Below, in pieces: positions 62,779-64,000 of a stretch of 64,000 nt of DNA. The stretch's first letter is position 1; the number at the start of each line of letters is the position of its first letter. The notes beneath the pieces are model-generated. The model saw only the letters and a program-made list of their open reading frames with translations, had not been told where the DNA came from and did not search any database. The translations under genes and the position numbers were made by a program. The stretch comes from Clostridiales bacterium (GTDB lineage Bacteria; Bacillota; Clostridia; Peptostreptococcales; Anaerovoracaceae): assembly GCA_015243575.1 (NCBI GenBank), contig CP042469.1:4802929-4866928 (forward strand), given 5' to 3'.

Positions 62779-63948
62779 ATGAAACTGAAATTGATGAAAG
62801 CTTTTGAAGAAACCTATGGGATCGGGGGAGATATTAGGGCTTTCTTTGCCCCCGGACGAGTGAATCTGATTGGTGAGCATACGGATTATAACGGCGGCCA
62901 TGTATTGCCCTGCACGCTTCACATGGGAACCTATATGGTTGTGCGGAAAAGAAACGATTCCATCCTTAATTTTTACTCTATAAACATGAAGGAGTTAGGA
63001 ATTATTACTTCCAATCTGGATGAACTATATTTTTCAAAAGAAGCCGACTGGACAAATTATACTAAAGGGGTACTCTGGGCTTTGGTGAAAGAGGGATATG
63101 AGGTGCCGTGTGGTATGGATGTTTTTGTGTATGGGACGATACCCGGCGGAGCAGGGTTATCATCGTCTGCATCATTGGAGATTGTGACTGCGCTGGCTGT
63201 TAAAGAATTGTTCGGATTCTCCGGACTGTCTTTGATAGAGCTGGCAAAGCTTTGTCAATACGCAGAAAATAATTATATTGGATGCAACTGCGGAATCATG
63301 GATCAGTTTGTGGTTGCCATGGGAAAGAAAAATCATTGTATGTTCCTCAACACAAATGATTTGACCTATCAATATGTACCCCTTGACCTGTCTAAGGTTA
63401 AAATAGTAGTTACCAACAGCAAGGTTAAGCATAGCCTTGTGGATTCGCAATATAATAAGAGACGAAGTGAATGTGAGAAGGCACTGAGTGAACTTCAGTC
63501 TGTCGTTACTATTTCTAGCCTTGGCGATTTAAGCAAGGAGCTGTTTGACATACACGAAACAGCAATTAAAGATCCTGTGCTGAGGCTGCGCGCCCGCCAC
63601 GCCGTTTATGAAAACCAAAGGACAATCGAAGCGACCAAAGCATTGAAAGAGGAAAATCTCATGAAATTTGGCAGACTGATGAACGACTCCCACCGTTCCC
63701 TCAGAGATGATTATCAGGTCTCGTGTGAAGAAATTGACTGCCTGGTGGAGCTTGCATGGAACCATCCGGGCACAATCGGATCAAGGATTACAGGAGGCGG
63801 ATTCGGCGGATGCACGGTAAGTATTGTAAATCAGGATTCCGTTGATTCTTTTATTGACCACTTGAGGAAGGGCTATCAACATGCCACGGGATATGATGCA
63901 GAATTTTATTTGATCGAAACCGGCGACGGGGTAAAGGAATTGCTATGA
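62779..63948 (+). CDS. galK: Galactokinase
   Basis: 389 residues from ATG 62779 (AAGGTGAGG upstream; an earlier in-frame start at 62767 lies inside that site). GHMP-kinase signatures: FAPGRVNLIGEHTDYNGGHV (galactose binding), GGAGLSSSASLEI (ATP loop), and RITGGGFGGCTVSIV. Phosphorylates galactose at C1 with ATP, the first step of the Leloir pathway. Cytoplasmic. The right edge, after 63948, ends with AGGAGAGTG and may hold the ribosome binding site of a further gal gene just outside. Confidence 0.95.
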   Translation: MKLKLMKAFEETYGIGGDIRAFFAPGRVNLIGEHTDYNGGHVLPCTLHMGTYMVVRKRNDSILNFYSINMKELGIITSNLDELYFSKEADWTNYTKGVLWALVKEGYEVPCGMDVFVYGTIPGGAGLSSSASLEIVTALAVKELFGFSGLSLIELAKLCQYAENNYIGCNCGIMDQFVVAMGKKNHCMFLNTNDLTYQYVPLDLSKVKIVVTNSKVKHSLVDSQYNKRRSECEKALSELQSVVTISSLGDLSKELFDIHETAIKDPVLRLRARHAVYENQRTIEATKALKEENLMKFGRLMNDSHRSLRDDYQVSCEEIDCLVELAWNHPGTIGSRITGGGFGGCTVSIVNQDSVDSFIDHLRKGYQHATGYDAEFYLIETGDGVKELL

Positions 63949-64000
63949 TCGTAAACAGCTTTCAACGGGGACGATAATGAAAGACTATAGGAGAGTGTAA

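Overview
The window looks like a chromosomal segment of an anaerobic, Gram-positive, Clostridia-type bacterium. The signs are strong AGGAGG-type ribosome binding sites, S-layer-homology (SLH) surface proteins, a ferredoxin beside a Crp/Fnr regulator, a 2-enoate-reductase-like flavoenzyme, and frequent TTG/GTG starts. No rRNA, tRNA or CRISPR array was seen. Placement below class level is not possible from the sequence alone.

Layout. 1-2.6 kb: partial ferredoxin, Crp/Fnr regulator and an RlmD-type 23S rRNA methyltransferase. 2.8-11 kb: an AT-rich accessory island. A RhuM-family gene is split and decayed, with two unrecognised genes (one membrane) lying between its halves. A protein with a HEPN-like R-x4-H motif and a 1239-residue UPF1-like SF1 helicase follow, then a TPR-like gene cut by a frameshifted IS21 element (10.9-13.4 kb). 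13.4-16.8 kb: small regulator/enzyme pairs (LysR/cupin, tautomerase, MarR with a dead MATE pump). 17-25.6 kb: a TetR-controlled catabolic cluster (MFS importer, crotonase, M20 amidohydrolase, DmpG-like aldolase, aminotransferase) whose last two members have decayed. 26-34 kb: lipoprotein, MarR with an elaborate promoter palindrome, two flavoenzymes, a dead PadR gene, a two-component system divergent from an ABC exporter, and another Crp-like regulator. 34-36 kb: acetyltransferase and a possible class II synthetase-like protein. 36-49 kb: a surface-protein region with two giant SLH proteins, two copies of a small Cys-containing gene and IS66 debris. 49-50 kb: a frameshifted stalk-domain gene fused to a Fic scrap. 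50-57 kb: LysR/flavin oxidoreductase, then a second two-component/ABC module. 57-64 kb: Na+/H+ antiporter, a DUF422-like membrane protein, TetR regulators, a small Cys protein, a ketopantoate-reductase-like enzyme and galactokinase.

How it fits together. The most interesting parts are (i) the accessory island at 2.8-11 kb, a plausible defence locus built around a HEPN-like protein plus a SF1 helicase and damaged on both sides; (ii) 11-bp spaced GTTTA boxes before response regulator and/or ABC genes in both two-component modules, suggesting a shared OmpR-type operator; (iii) a dispersed noncoding repeat family with members near 2.6, 15.2, 33.0 and 36.0 kb and a possible relative near 25.8 kb; (iv) a small CWYC-x-YGDFG protein gene found twice, each time behind the same type of terminator and ahead of an exported-protein gene. 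Gene decay is pervasive: RhuM, istA, istB, MATE, class V aminotransferase, ApbA, PadR, IS66, a surface-protein scrap and the stalk/Fic chimera are all broken.
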